This document shows, one piece after another, positions 45,008-54,437 of a stretch of DNA of 64,000 bases (the first letter of the stretch is position 1; every line of letters starts with the position of its first letter). This stretch comes from JAWRCU01 sp033542235. GTDB lineage: Bacteria; Pseudomonadota; Alphaproteobacteria; Rhizobiales; Rhizobiaceae. A program made the translations under genes and the position numbers. The stretch covers positions 186,001-250,000 of the forward strand of contig NZ_JAWRCU010000009.1 of assembly GCF_033542235.1 (NCBI RefSeq). The letters run 5' to 3'. A model generated the notes under the pieces. It did not search any database. It was not told the origin of the DNA and saw only the letters and a list, made by a program, of their open reading frames with translations.

Positions 45008-45882
45008 CAATAAGCAATGTGGTCGAAGTCGTCGCCTCGCGCGACAAGCTCGGCGAGGTCCCCGTCTGGGATGTCAAAGAGCAGGCGCTTTACTGGGTCG
45101 ATATCGAAGGCAAGCGCATGAAACGCTTCGACTATGCCAGCGGCCGGGTGGATCAATGGACGTTCCCGGAGCGGATTGGCTCCTTCGCGCTGCGCGAGCG
45201 CGGCGGCCTTGTCTGTGCCTTCGAGAGCGGGTTCGCCTTCTTCGATCCGACAACGGGCGCAATCGACTGGATCGCCCGGCCGGAAGCGCACATTCCACGC
45301 AATCGCTTCAATGACGGCAAGTGCGATCGTCAGGGGCGGTTCTGGGCGGGGACCATGGACGATCGGCTGACCGACCACACGGGCGGCCTCTATCGGCTCG
45401 ATCCGGACCTGAGGGTTTCGCAAGTGGAAACCGGCATCGGCATCTCGAACTCGCTCGCCTGGAGTCCCGACGACAGCATCTTCTATTTCGCCGATACGCT
45501 GGACCGCGCCATCTACCGATACGACTTTTCGCCAGTTGACGGCACTGTCTCCAACAAGCGTCTTTTCGCCTCCACGAAGAACGATCCGGGAGACCCGGAC
45601 GGTTCCACGATCGATGCCGAGGGCTATCTCTGGAACGCCCAGTGGGACGGCTGGCGCCTGACGCGCTACGCACCGGATGGCAGCGTCGATCGGATTGTCG
45701 AATTGCCGGTGCTGAAGCCCACCAGCTGCATTTTCGGCGGCCCCGACCTGTCGATCCTCTATGTCACCTCCGCGATCTGGGACCTCGAAGGGGAGGCACT
45801 CGCCAAACAGCCGCTCGCAGGCTCTCTCCTGGCCGTCGATGTTGGCGTGAGAGGGTTGCCGGAGCCCAGGTTCAGGGGATAG
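45004..45882 (+). CDS. SMP-30/gluconolactonase-family lactonase
   Basis: 292 residues, six-bladed propeller. Family metal-site residues are visible: Glu in LGEVPVWD, RNRFNDGKCDRQGRFWAGTM, ISNSLAWSPDD (Asn) and GDPDGSTIDAEGYLW (Asp). These hydrolases open aldono-lactones. The ATG overlaps the fusion gene's stop (ATGA). It would act after the SDR and before the dehydratase. Confidence 0.9.
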   Translation: MTISNVVEVVASRDKLGEVPVWDVKEQALYWVDIEGKRMKRFDYASGRVDQWTFPERIGSFALRERGGLVCAFESGFAFFDPTTGAIDWIARPEAHIPRNRFNDGKCDRQGRFWAGTMDDRLTDHTGGLYRLDPDLRVSQVETGIGISNSLAWSPDDSIFYFADTLDRAIYRYDFSPVDGTVSNKRLFASTKNDPGDPDGSTIDAEGYLWNAQWDGWRLTRYAPDGSVDRIVELPVLKPTSCIFGGPDLSILYVTSAIWDLEGEALAKQPLAGSLLAVDVGVRGLPEPRFRG

Positions 45883-45955
45883 AATTCATCCTGGATGCGG
45901 CTCATTGGGCAGGCCAATCAGGCAGGCCAAGGGTTCGAAAGTGTCGGCCGCCCGC

Positions 45956-46576
45956 ATGCGCGCAAAATTGGCTCATTTCTGGGTGGGGCTGACTGCGGCT
46001 ATCGCGCTCGCAGGATGCGCTACGAGCGGTGAAGAACGCTCTGCGCAATACGCCGCCCTTGTCGATGCCGGCAATCGGATCCCAGCGGTCCCGATCGACA
46101 GGGTGCCTGCTCAATACCATCGCCAGATCGTGCCTTATCAGACCAGCGAAAAGCCCGGCACGATCATCGTCGAGACCGGTCCGAAGTTTCTTTACTACAC
46201 ACTGGGAGGCGGCAAGGCGATCCGGTATGGCGTCGGTGTCGGCGCGGCCGGCTATGCATGGCACGGCGTTGCCTATGTCGGACACAAGCGCGAATGGCCG
46301 GACTGGTATCCAACGCCGACATTGACGGCCCTCGAGAAGGAGAAATACGGCCTCGACGTGCCTCCTCGCTGGCCGGGCGGCCTCTCCAACCCGCTCGGTG
46401 CCCGCGCGCTCTATCTCTATGACGAGCACGGAGACACCTTGTATCGCCTGCACGGTACCCCCCAATGGTCGTCGATCGGCAAGTCTGTCTCAGGGGGGTG
46501 CATTCGCCTTTTCAATCAGGACATCATCGATCTCTACAACCGCGCAGGAATGGGCGCCAAGGTGATCGTAAGCTAG
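45956..46576 (+). CDS. L,D-transpeptidase (YkuD family) lipoprotein
   Basis: 206 residues from ATG 45956; GTG 45941 is an alternative with AAGGG upstream. The N-terminus is a lipoprotein-type signal (WVGLTAAIALAGCATSG, lipobox LAGC). The YkuD catalytic block shows His166 in LHGTPQ and Cys182 in SGGCIRLFN. Such enzymes make 3-3 cross-links in peptidoglycan or attach proteins to it. The family is abundant in Rhizobiales. No operon partner. Confidence 0.9.
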   Translation: MRAKLAHFWVGLTAAIALAGCATSGEERSAQYAALVDAGNRIPAVPIDRVPAQYHRQIVPYQTSEKPGTIIVETGPKFLYYTLGGGKAIRYGVGVGAAGYAWHGVAYVGHKREWPDWYPTPTLTALEKEKYGLDVPPRWPGGLSNPLGARALYLYDEHGDTLYRLHGTPQWSSIGKSVSGGCIRLFNQDIIDLYNRAGMGAKVIVS

Positions 46577-46765
46577 AGCAAGGCCGCCACTTCACCGAAG
46601 CCGGATGCACGAGGGAGGAAGAGAGTGAGGAGGAACTACTTTCGAGAAGCGATTCCGTGTAGCTTCGGTTCACCATGAGAAACGGCACTGTCACCAAACG
46701 GGATATATTCGCCGGTCAGAATCCCGGCTAAGAACAGCGAGGGCGACGGCGAACCGATCCGCGGG

Positions 46766-46926
46766 TAGTGTCCGGATTCTGAAATCCAGATGAGTGCGAT
46801 ATCAAGGGCAGTGCGAATTCTGATTCAAAAGGCTCCGGTAACCTGTTGATTTCGAGTTCCGCTTTGATTTCGAGGCTCGCTCCTCGCAAGGTATCGAAAT
46901 CATCTGAATTTCGAAATCTCGACACA
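46766..46926. repeat. MITE-like element, copy 2 (diverged)
   Basis: The left end TAGTGTCCGGATTCTGA (46766-46782) is identical to 26502-26518, and about 60 bases beyond it are alignable (GAGTGCGATAT, GCGAATT). The right end is an imperfect inverted copy (GAATTTCGAAATCTCGACAC, 46905-46924). The 366-bp stretch 46577-46943 holds this element and no convincing gene. Confidence 0.45.
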
Positions 46927-46943
46927 AGACGAGACAAAGAACC

Positions 46944-47768
46944 GTGAGATTCCTCACGCTCCTTTTCCAAAGGTTTCTCGTACTCTGCCTGGGAGTAATC
47001 AGTGTTTGGCTGATTGTCTTCGTCGTTTTCGACACTGCGGACCACAGACTTCCATGGGTTCTGGCGGTGAGCCTCACCTACGGTTTGGCTGCCTATGTCA
47101 TTTTGCCAAACGTCGTTAGAATGGGCCTGAAGGTTCTTCACCGCGGACTGATCCCCAGATACACGATCACCGGAGATGGTCTGCCCGGCGATCCTGTAAA
47201 TCTCGTCCTGATCGGCACTCTTCAGCAGCTCTGCGACGCGTTCGCGACAGCGGGCTGGTCGACGGCTGATGGTTTGGGGATAGCAAGCTCGTGGCGAATG
47301 ATACGAGCGTTTGTACTCAACTCTTCGTATCCCACCGCTCCGTTCAGCAGCCTCTATCTCTTTGGACGAAAGCAGGACATCGGGTTCCAACAACCGATCA
47401 ACAACAGCCCGCGCAAACGCCACCACATCCGTTTCTGGGCGCTGAGCCTTGCCCATTCCCAGGACGACATGACAGCAGCGAGCTTCTGGTTGAATACGGA
47501 TAAACCGTCGACCGATCAGCGCGTATTATGGGTTGGGGCGGGCACCAAAGATACCGGATTGTCGCTAGCGCGACTGACCTTCCAGGTTACGCATGCTACC
47601 GATTCAGACACAAATGCAGAGCGCAACTACATCGTCACCCAGCTGAGCGCAAAGCGGGTGATTGGAGATGTTGCATTCCACCAATCCGGTTCACCTTTGA
47701 AGACCGGCAAAGTCAACCATTACGTCACCGACGGTGAGATCGCCTTCGCCAGCTTGATAGAAGATTGA
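46944..47768 (+). CDS. membrane-anchored LssY C-terminal domain protein
   Basis: 274 residues. Two N-terminal membrane segments (LLFQRFLVLCLGVISVWLIV; LPWVLAVSLTYGLAAYVILP) precede the LssY C-terminal domain (~75-270): VNLVLIGTLQQLCDAFATAG, YPTAPFSSLYLFGRKQDIGF, HIRFWAL. The domain was first described at the end of the Legionella LssY protein linked to type I secretion; its function is unknown. The N-terminal PAP2 part of full LssY is absent. Confidence 0.82.
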   Translation: MRFLTLLFQRFLVLCLGVISVWLIVFVVFDTADHRLPWVLAVSLTYGLAAYVILPNVVRMGLKVLHRGLIPRYTITGDGLPGDPVNLVLIGTLQQLCDAFATAGWSTADGLGIASSWRMIRAFVLNSSYPTAPFSSLYLFGRKQDIGFQQPINNSPRKRHHIRFWALSLAHSQDDMTAASFWLNTDKPSTDQRVLWVGAGTKDTGLSLARLTFQVTHATDSDTNAERNYIVTQLSAKRVIGDVAFHQSGSPLKTGKVNHYVTDGEIAFASLIED

Positions 47769-47841
47769 GCAGTGATCGGAAGTCACCGGGGCTAACCCAT
47801 CTTATGTTTCAGGGCGCTGGGCGAGGGGACAAAGCGCGCAA

Positions 47842-48951
47842 TTGAGCGAGAAACCGAATGTGCGGAGAAAGTCGATGAGAATCGCGCGACCAGCCGCGTT
47901 CTGGATTGCGGTCTCTTCGATCGCTTTGGTGACGCTGGTGCTGGTGCACCAGATCCTGATGCCGTTTGTCGCTGGTGCGTTGCTCGCCTATCTCTTCGTT
48001 CCGGCTGTCGACAGCTTGGAGCGGTTCGGGATTAGTCGTTCCTTTGCGGCTCTTGCCGTCTTCTTGCCGCTGGTTGGGGGCTTTGTCGCCTTCCTATTGG
48101 TGATGCTCCCAGCCCTCATTGGTGAGCTCAGATTTTTTCTCGAGGAATTTCCCAGTTACGTCACACGGCTCCAGTCACTCGTTACCGAAGCAAGCCGCCC
48201 CTGGCTGCACAGTGTGATCGGCGACGAGTTTCATATCGAGCAATCCTCCGCCGATCTCGCGAGGACGATGAGCAGCACCTGGCTTGATGGCTTCCTTCGG
48301 TCGCTATGGTCGAGCGGACTGGCCTTGATTTCCCTCCTTTCGCTGCTCGTCGTCACGCCGATCATCGCCATCTATCTCGCAATTGACTGGCAACGGATGA
48401 TTGCGACGGTCGACGACTGGTTTCCCGCGGCGTACCGCAACGATATCCGGGCGCTTGGGCGCGAAATCCACGAAACGGTCGCCGGCTTTGTCCGCGGGCA
48501 GATCGTTATTTGTCTCGTTCTGGCCGTGCTATATGTGACAGCCCTGAAGGTGATTGGGCTCAACCATGCGGTTTTGATCGGCATCACCGCAGGCCTCATC
48601 AGTTTTATTCCCTACCTCGGCGCCGCCACCGGCTTTTTCGTGTCGGTGTGCGTTGCGATTGTCCAGTTCTGGCCGAATTGGATGCCTGTCGCTGTTGTGG
48701 GGGGCACCTTCATCGTCGGAGAAATGCTTGCCGACTATGTGCTGTCGCCGCGCGTCATCGGTCGTCGCGTCAAACTCCACCCGGTCTGGATGATGTTTGC
48801 GCTGTTCGCCTTTGGATGGCTGTTCGGCTTAACCGGCGTGTTGCTGGCGATACCTGTCGCGGCATCGTTGGGCGTGATCCTGCGATTCGCGAGGCGGCAG
48901 TCTCTGGCAAGCTCGGGTCGCCAGGTTTCAGACGCGCCTGGCCCGGAATGA
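47842..48951 (+). CDS. AI-2E family transporter (PerM-like)
   Basis: 369 residues with about seven or eight membrane segments. Typical features are IALVTLVLVHQILMPFVAGA, a periplasmic domain ~85-150, and the C-terminal GITAGLISFIPYLGAATGFF and GRRVKLHPVWMMFALFAFGW blocks. Members export small molecules or exchange Na+/H+; autoinducer-2 transport is shown only for some. Start not certain (upstream TTG 47842 listed; ATG 47876 possible). Stands alone. Confidence 0.85.
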   Translation: MSEKPNVRRKSMRIARPAAFWIAVSSIALVTLVLVHQILMPFVAGALLAYLFVPAVDSLERFGISRSFAALAVFLPLVGGFVAFLLVMLPALIGELRFFLEEFPSYVTRLQSLVTEASRPWLHSVIGDEFHIEQSSADLARTMSSTWLDGFLRSLWSSGLALISLLSLLVVTPIIAIYLAIDWQRMIATVDDWFPAAYRNDIRALGREIHETVAGFVRGQIVICLVLAVLYVTALKVIGLNHAVLIGITAGLISFIPYLGAATGFFVSVCVAIVQFWPNWMPVAVVGGTFIVGEMLADYVLSPRVIGRRVKLHPVWMMFALFAFGWLFGLTGVLLAIPVAASLGVILRFARRQSLASSGRQVSDAPGPE

Positions 48952-49195
48952 TGAAAAGGCCGGCAATCGACCCGATATGCTCCAAGGCGTACCGCCCAAG
49001 CTGGTCGAAGTTCTCAGGCCTTCCCACCAACCCAAAAGCTCCCTGGCACACGGAACGTGGCGTATCTCTCGGACCATGGCAAGAGTGACCGCGCTTGGCT
49101 GTCCATATTCGTCGCATGCGATCGAATCTGGAAGAACCTGTTAACCATCGCTTCCTATTTGCCTGGGGGAGCAGTGAATCAAGTGAGCCTTGAGT

Positions 49196-51652
49196 ATGTC
49201 ATCCAAGCGTCTTCCACGGGCCAATTTTTCGGGGATTGTTTCGGAGGATGAGAGCCCGCAGGCGCACCGTATGGGCAACGTGCAACGTGCCGGTGCATCT
49301 CACGTCCAGCCGAAAAATCATGCCGACGTTTCCGCCAATTCCGGCGATTCGGAAGGCGACCGCCCGACCTTTCAGAACTACTTCTTTCTCGCCCCCAATG
49401 TGCGCTTTACCCGCACGCCGGACCGGGAGATCGGTAAGCCGCGCGACGATGACGCGGATCTCGACACGCCTGCTAGCCAAGCTGTCGATATTGCAGCTGC
49501 CGCCGCGGCTCCTGTGGTGACCGTTGCCAGATCCGCACCTGCCACTGTCGTTGACAAACCCGCATTTGCCGAAACGCCACGCTCTGCGGCGCGGCAGGCG
49601 GCTGCGGCCGAACGCTGCGTCGAACCCATCAAGACCGTCCAGAGGCAGTCGGCGCCCGCGTCGGCGCGCGAGGCAGCGCCCGCCGAAACTCATGTCGTGG
49701 CGGATCGGCGCTGGGCAAATATTTCAGATCACGCCTTCTTCGAATTCGCGGCCGAAAACCTTGTCGATGTGCCGGCGGCGTCCGCTCCGGCAACAGCCTT
49801 GACGCCGCTCGTCCGTGCCGAGCCCGTGGCCAAGGCGCGTATCGCCGCTTCAGCGCTTCAGAACGCCGACATCACTACGCTCTATCGCGTTGTCGAATGT
49901 GCGGTGACCGACAAGGCTTTCTACGCGCAGCCGCAGGAGGCCGAGCCGGTGGTGGTCGCTGCGGTTGACCCTCTCGTCGTTGAAGACGAGGTCAAGGTCG
50001 AGGAAAGCCGCCAGGAGGCCGTTGCCAACCAGCCCACGCGTTCGGTCGAGATCACCATGCCGGCCCCGCGGGCGCCGTCACTGCCGATGGCCGGTCGCGT
50101 GACGCAGGTTTCATCCGGCGAGGCTTACGAGTTCCCGTCCGAGGAGCTACTCCAGGAAGCACCCGAGGGGCAGGGCTACTACATGTCGCAGGAGCGGCTG
50201 GAGCAGAATGCCGATCTTCTCGAAAGCGTTCTGGAGGACTTCGGCGTCAAGGGCGAGATCATCCATGTACGCCCCGGCCCCGTCGTCACCCTCTACGAGT
50301 TCGAGCCGGCCCCGGGCGTGAAGTCCTCGCGGGTCATCAACCTCGCCGAGGACATCGCCCGCTCCATGTCGGCCATCTCGGCACGCGTTGCCGTTGTGCC
50401 GGGCCGCAACGTCATCGGCATCGAACTGCCCAATGAGACACGTGAGACCGTCTATTTCCGCGAGCTGATCGAATCGCAGGACTTCCGCAAGAGCAGCGCC
50501 AGGCTGGCCCTTTGCCTCGGCAAGACCATCGGCGGCGAGCCGGTCATCGCCGAACTTGCCAAGATGCCGCATCTGCTGGTCGCAGGCACCACCGGTTCAG
50601 GCAAGTCGGTCGCCATCAATACCATGATCCTGTCGCTGCTCTATCGGCTGAAGCCGGAGGAATGCCGCCTCATCATGGTCGACCCCAAGATGTTGGAACT
50701 GTCAGTCTATGACGGCATCCCTCACTTGCTCACCCCGGTCGTCACCGACCCGAAGAAGGCGGTGACGGCGCTGAAATGGGCGGTGCGCGAGATGGAGGAC
50801 CGCTATCGCAAGATGGCGAAGCTCGGCGTGCGCAACATCGACGGCTACAACCAGCGCGCGACCGCCGCCCGCGACAAGGGCGAGATCGTGGTCATGCAGG
50901 TGCAGACCGGCTTCGAGAAGGGCACCGGCGAGCCGACCTTCGAGGACAGGGAAATCGACCTCGCGCCGATGCCTTACATCGTCGTGATCGTCGACGAGAT
51001 GGCCGATCTGATGATGGTCGCCGGCAAGGAGATCGAAGGCGCCATCCAGCGCCTCGCCCAGATGGCGCGCGCTGCAGGCATCCACCTCATCATGGCGACG
51101 CAGCGCCCGTCCGTCGACGTCATCACCGGCACCATCAAGGCCAATTTTCCGACTCGCATCTCCTTCCAGGTGACGTCGAAGATCGACAGCCGCACCATTC
51201 TCGGCGAGCAGGGCGCGGAGCAGCTTCTGGGCCAGGGCGACATGCTGCACATGGCCGGCGGCGGCCGCGTCGCTCGGGTGCATGGCCCCTTCGTTTCCGA
51301 CGACGAGGTCGAGCAGGTCGTGGCGCACCTCAAGACGCAGGGTCGTCCCGAATATCTGGAGACGGTCACCGCCGACGAGGACGACGAGGAGGAGGAAGTC
51401 GATGAGGGCGCGGTCTTCGACAAGGGCGCCATCGCCTCCGAGGATGACGACGGGCTATTCGAGGAAGCCGTGAAGGTGGTGATGCGCGACAAGAAGTGCT
51501 CGACCTCCTATATCCAGCGCCGCCTGGGCGTCGGTTACAACCGTGCCGCCTCATTGGTCGAGCGCATGGAAAAGGAAGGCTTCGTCGGTGCGGCGAACCA
51601 TGTCGGCAAGCGCGAGATCCTCATGGGGAAGGCAGACCGCGGGGCCGATTGA
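49196..51652 (+). CDS. FtsK/SpoIIIE-family DNA translocase lacking membrane segments
   Basis: 818 residues. The N-terminal ~320 are soluble, Ala/Pro/Val-rich and low-complexity, with no transmembrane helix, unlike standard FtsK with four. From ~330 the motor begins: FPSEELLQ linker, alpha domain, Walker A AGTTGSGKS (~464), Walker B VVIVDEMADLM (~597), MATQRPSVDVITGTIKANFP. An acidic stretch (DEDDEEEEVDEG) leads to the winged-helix gamma domain (~750-812, CSTSYIQRRLGVGYNRAASL) that reads KOPS-type polarity. The start is uncertain (ATG 49196, TTG 49190 or ATG 49271). Confidence 0.88.
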   Translation: MSSKRLPRANFSGIVSEDESPQAHRMGNVQRAGASHVQPKNHADVSANSGDSEGDRPTFQNYFFLAPNVRFTRTPDREIGKPRDDDADLDTPASQAVDIAAAAAAPVVTVARSAPATVVDKPAFAETPRSAARQAAAAERCVEPIKTVQRQSAPASAREAAPAETHVVADRRWANISDHAFFEFAAENLVDVPAASAPATALTPLVRAEPVAKARIAASALQNADITTLYRVVECAVTDKAFYAQPQEAEPVVVAAVDPLVVEDEVKVEESRQEAVANQPTRSVEITMPAPRAPSLPMAGRVTQVSSGEAYEFPSEELLQEAPEGQGYYMSQERLEQNADLLESVLEDFGVKGEIIHVRPGPVVTLYEFEPAPGVKSSRVINLAEDIARSMSAISARVAVVPGRNVIGIELPNETRETVYFRELIESQDFRKSSARLALCLGKTIGGEPVIAELAKMPHLLVAGTTGSGKSVAINTMILSLLYRLKPEECRLIMVDPKMLELSVYDGIPHLLTPVVTDPKKAVTALKWAVREMEDRYRKMAKLGVRNIDGYNQRATAARDKGEIVVMQVQTGFEKGTGEPTFEDREIDLAPMPYIVVIVDEMADLMMVAGKEIEGAIQRLAQMARAAGIHLIMATQRPSVDVITGTIKANFPTRISFQVTSKIDSRTILGEQGAEQLLGQGDMLHMAGGGRVARVHGPFVSDDEVEQVVAHLKTQGRPEYLETVTADEDDEEEEVDEGAVFDKGAIASEDDDGLFEEAVKVVMRDKKCSTSYIQRRLGVGYNRAASLVERMEKEGFVGAANHVGKREILMGKADRGAD

Positions 51653-51789
51653 TGACGGTTTATCGCCGCTGCCGCCGACGCTTGCCTTGTTGGCTCACGA
51701 AGGTGATTGCATGTTGCCCGCGACGTTGCGACGAGCTCGACTTTGCAGGATTTCCAATCGGCGGCTGCTGCCCTTAGTCAGAGCAGACA

Positions 51790-52950
51790 CTACTCCCAGA
51801 TGAGCCGTGCGCCATAGAGAGCTCCGCCGCTTGCAATACTATCAGGCCCGTGGCGGCCATAGCGCACCGCCAAGCGCTCCGAAAGCGCGCCCGCGAGGTT
51901 GCGGCGAATCTCGGCTAAGAGCTGACGTCGAACAGTTTCGCCAGAGTCGATCCATTCGCCGCCCAGCACCAGGGTTTCGGATCCCAGCAAGCTCACTGTC
52001 GCGGCGAGCGCTGGCGCAAGCCGTGCGGCATGCTCGCAAAGGAGTGCCGTCGCGTGCGAGTTACCACCCCTTGCCGCGTTGCAGATATCTGCCAGCGTTA
52101 GCTGCGCACGTTTGGACTGGGCCAAGGCCTTTCCCCAATCCGAGCCCATGGCCTCATTGACGATCAGATTGCCGTTTGTGCGATCGGCGATCGTCTGTCG
52201 CCGACCATCGTCGGTCCAGGTCGCTATATGTCCGATTTCGCCACAGATCCCGTTAAACGATCTAAGGATCTCGCCGGAGACGATGATCCCCATCCCATGA
52301 CCTCGCTGGCCATAGAGAACATAAGCCGAATCCGGTCGATCGATCGCTTCGTCGCGCTCGACGACCACATACATCCGAGCGGGGTCGTTACTTGCGCAGC
52401 GCTTGCCACTCGCTTCGGACGCAACGCTGTCGACATTGAACGCACATCTGTCGTCTTCGTATCCGAGAAAGATATCGCCGTTGGTCGCGACGATCGCATG
52501 AACTGCGAAGACGATGGTGGAAATATTCCTCCACTGCAGTCCAATATTTATAACATCATCCATGAGACTTGCGATGATTGATCGCACCGATTCAGCCGAT
52601 ACAGCATTTCGGCACTCGATCGAGTTTGAGCGGTGAACCAACTGCAACTTGGCGTTGCTCAAGGCCCAGCTCCATGAGTGTTTTCGCAGATCGACACCAA
52701 TTGCGTATCCGACGTCAGGATTCACCTGAACAATGCTATTCGGTCGCCCCGGCTCGGGCCTCGATTCGCTTTCATCTTCGAGGAGATACCGTTCATCCCG
52801 AAGGTCAGACACGATACGCGTCACCGTCGGCAGCGGTAGATCAAGGGCGCGCGCGATTTCCTTGCGTGTGATCCGGCGGTTAGCTTGGACGATCGATAGA
52901 ATGGTGGATTGACGACTAGTCAGCGGCCTGGAGCTTGTCATAGCGGCCAT
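51790..52950 (-). CDS. ROK-family transcriptional regulator
   Basis: 386 residues. An N-terminal helix-turn-helix (RQSTILSIVQANRRITRKEI, ARALDLPLPTVTRIVSDL) precedes a ROK domain (~85-386) with IGVDLRKHSW, GMGIIVSGEIL and CGEIGHIATW. The ROK zinc-binding CxCGxxGCxE motif after GEIGH is missing (DDGRRQTIADRTNGN instead). XylR/NagC-like members repress sugar genes. It is the last of the minus-strand genes starting with the sugar-binding protein at 58749 and is their likely regulator. Confidence 0.87.
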   Translation of the reverse strand: MAAMTSSRPLTSRQSTILSIVQANRRITRKEIARALDLPLPTVTRIVSDLRDERYLLEDESESRPEPGRPNSIVQVNPDVGYAIGVDLRKHSWSWALSNAKLQLVHRSNSIECRNAVSAESVRSIIASLMDDVINIGLQWRNISTIVFAVHAIVATNGDIFLGYEDDRCAFNVDSVASEASGKRCASNDPARMYVVVERDEAIDRPDSAYVLYGQRGHGMGIIVSGEILRSFNGICGEIGHIATWTDDGRRQTIADRTNGNLIVNEAMGSDWGKALAQSKRAQLTLADICNAARGGNSHATALLCEHAARLAPALAATVSLLGSETLVLGGEWIDSGETVRRQLLAEIRRNLAGALSERLAVRYGRHGPDSIASGGALYGARLIWE

Positions 52951-53026
52951 GAATGACTGCGAAGCTGCGCGCCATCAAGATCGAAGGAGCAAAATGCGGT
53001 CTGCGAGTTCTTGCACAAGATCATTG

Positions 53027-54205
53027 TCAGTGTGTATCCGCCAAAGACTTTTGTGCTGCTGTCTCGATTCGCTCGACCATGTCCTGGATCACCTCTTTAG
53101 TATGTAGCGGGTGCATGGGGATCATGATAGTGCGTCCTAGAATTTCCAACGAGCGAGCACACATTTCTTTCGAGTAGGTCTTCCGGCAGGGAGCGTTAGC
53201 ATCCATAAGATAGGGATTCATCGCAGGATGGGCGGCTCCCTGGCCCTGCAGGATTTGGTCCCACTCGGTATAAGTGTGACGTCCCGTCTTTGCAGCAATA
53301 ACGGCGGGGTAATGCTCGACGAACTTCTCGGCGGCTGTGGCGCTTGGCAAGGTGAACATGACCTGAGTAGCGCAGTCATGATCGAAGCTGTTGGCCCGGG
53401 TAGGGCGCAGACCGAGGTTATGCAGGGAATTCAGCGCTTCCAATATGATCCGCCGCTCTGTCCGCATCGCCTCGATCATACCTTCAAGGCGGTCCAGCTG
53501 GACGTTGAGCATGGCTCCCATAAGCTCCGACGCCCGCGCACCATTTGAAGAAAACGGCAGCACGTCACTGTGTCCCCGCCAATAGTAGTTGCAGGGATCG
53601 ATGGCGCAGCGGACGCGTTCGGCCACACGCTCGTCGCTCGTGGCAACGCCACCGCCTTCACCGCTCGTCATGTTTTTGTAGTAGTTGAAACTGAAAACTC
53701 CGGCCTGCCCGATGCTGCCGAACTTGCGGCCATCATAACTCCCGCCGACGCCTTGGCAGGCATCTTCGATGACGAGCAAACCATGACGTTCGGCGACAGC
53801 CATGATCGAACCCATGTCGCAAGCTGCGCCCCACATGTGCACCGGGATCACCGCCTTTGTGCACGGGCCGACGGCTGCGTCGACCGCGGCCGGATCGATC
53901 GTCAGACTCTCGTCGATATCGACGATTACAGGGATTGCACCGACAGAGAGAACCGATGTCGCCGTCGCCATATATGTGTGGGCCGGAATGAGGACTTCGT
54001 CGCCGGGACCCAGCCCCAAAGCGGTGAGGGCGGCTGCCAGGGCATTGCTGCCGCTCGCCGCCAGGGCGAAATGGCTCACCCCCAGGTGACGAGCATAGCG
54101 CTGCTCGAAACGCTCACACTCCTTTCCAATTCCATAGCGGAATAGGGATTTGCTATGAATAACCCGCGCAAGAGCGTCGATTTCTTCCTGATCTGCGATG
54201 AACAC
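53027..54205 (-). CDS. DegT/DnrJ/EryC1/StrS-family aminotransferase
   Basis: 392 residues, PLP-dependent fold I. Landmarks are SLFRYGIGKE, LAASGSNALAAALTALGLGP, GDEVLIPAHTYMAT, VIEDACQGVGG (Asp148) and Lys177 in FSFNYYKNMTSGEGG, the Schiff-base lysine. These enzymes transaminate keto-sugars or scyllo-inosose. Lying in a catabolic sugar ABC operon, it may run in the deaminating direction on an amino sugar or aminocyclitol; that is inference. 77 bases separate it from the ROK gene. Confidence 0.9.
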   Translation of the reverse strand: MFIADQEEIDALARVIHSKSLFRYGIGKECERFEQRYARHLGVSHFALAASGSNALAAALTALGLGPGDEVLIPAHTYMATATSVLSVGAIPVIVDIDESLTIDPAAVDAAVGPCTKAVIPVHMWGAACDMGSIMAVAERHGLLVIEDACQGVGGSYDGRKFGSIGQAGVFSFNYYKNMTSGEGGGVATSDERVAERVRCAIDPCNYYWRGHSDVLPFSSNGARASELMGAMLNVQLDRLEGMIEAMRTERRIILEALNSLHNLGLRPTRANSFDHDCATQVMFTLPSATAAEKFVEHYPAVIAAKTGRHTYTEWDQILQGQGAAHPAMNPYLMDANAPCRKTYSKEMCARSLEILGRTIMIPMHPLHTKEVIQDMVERIETAAQKSLADTH

Positions 54206-54437
54206 CCCGCAACTCCTTTCTTGAATACTAATATCATTCGGCTTTTCGTCTATGCCCTGCTTGCGTGATCGCCAAAGCTGCTGGGCAAACCCCTTTGAAT
54301 TCCAAGCGGCTCCTATCCCACACTTCGGTCACGTCTCACGGATCGCCATGAGGCTGCGAAAATGATTTGCGCCTGGCACGGACGAACCCTTTCTATCGGT
54401 GACATCCGCAAGGACGGCCATGGGCGCGGTTCCCCAA

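Noticed and set aside
46728..47456. 242-residue minus-strand frame
   Set aside because: Runs through the MITE-like repeat and the antisense of the LssY-domain gene; no coding features of its own.
49174..49249. Short GTG-initiated frame overlapping the start of the FtsK-like gene
   Set aside because: Its G-rich ribosome site is only two bases from the GTG, and there is no sign of attenuator structure.
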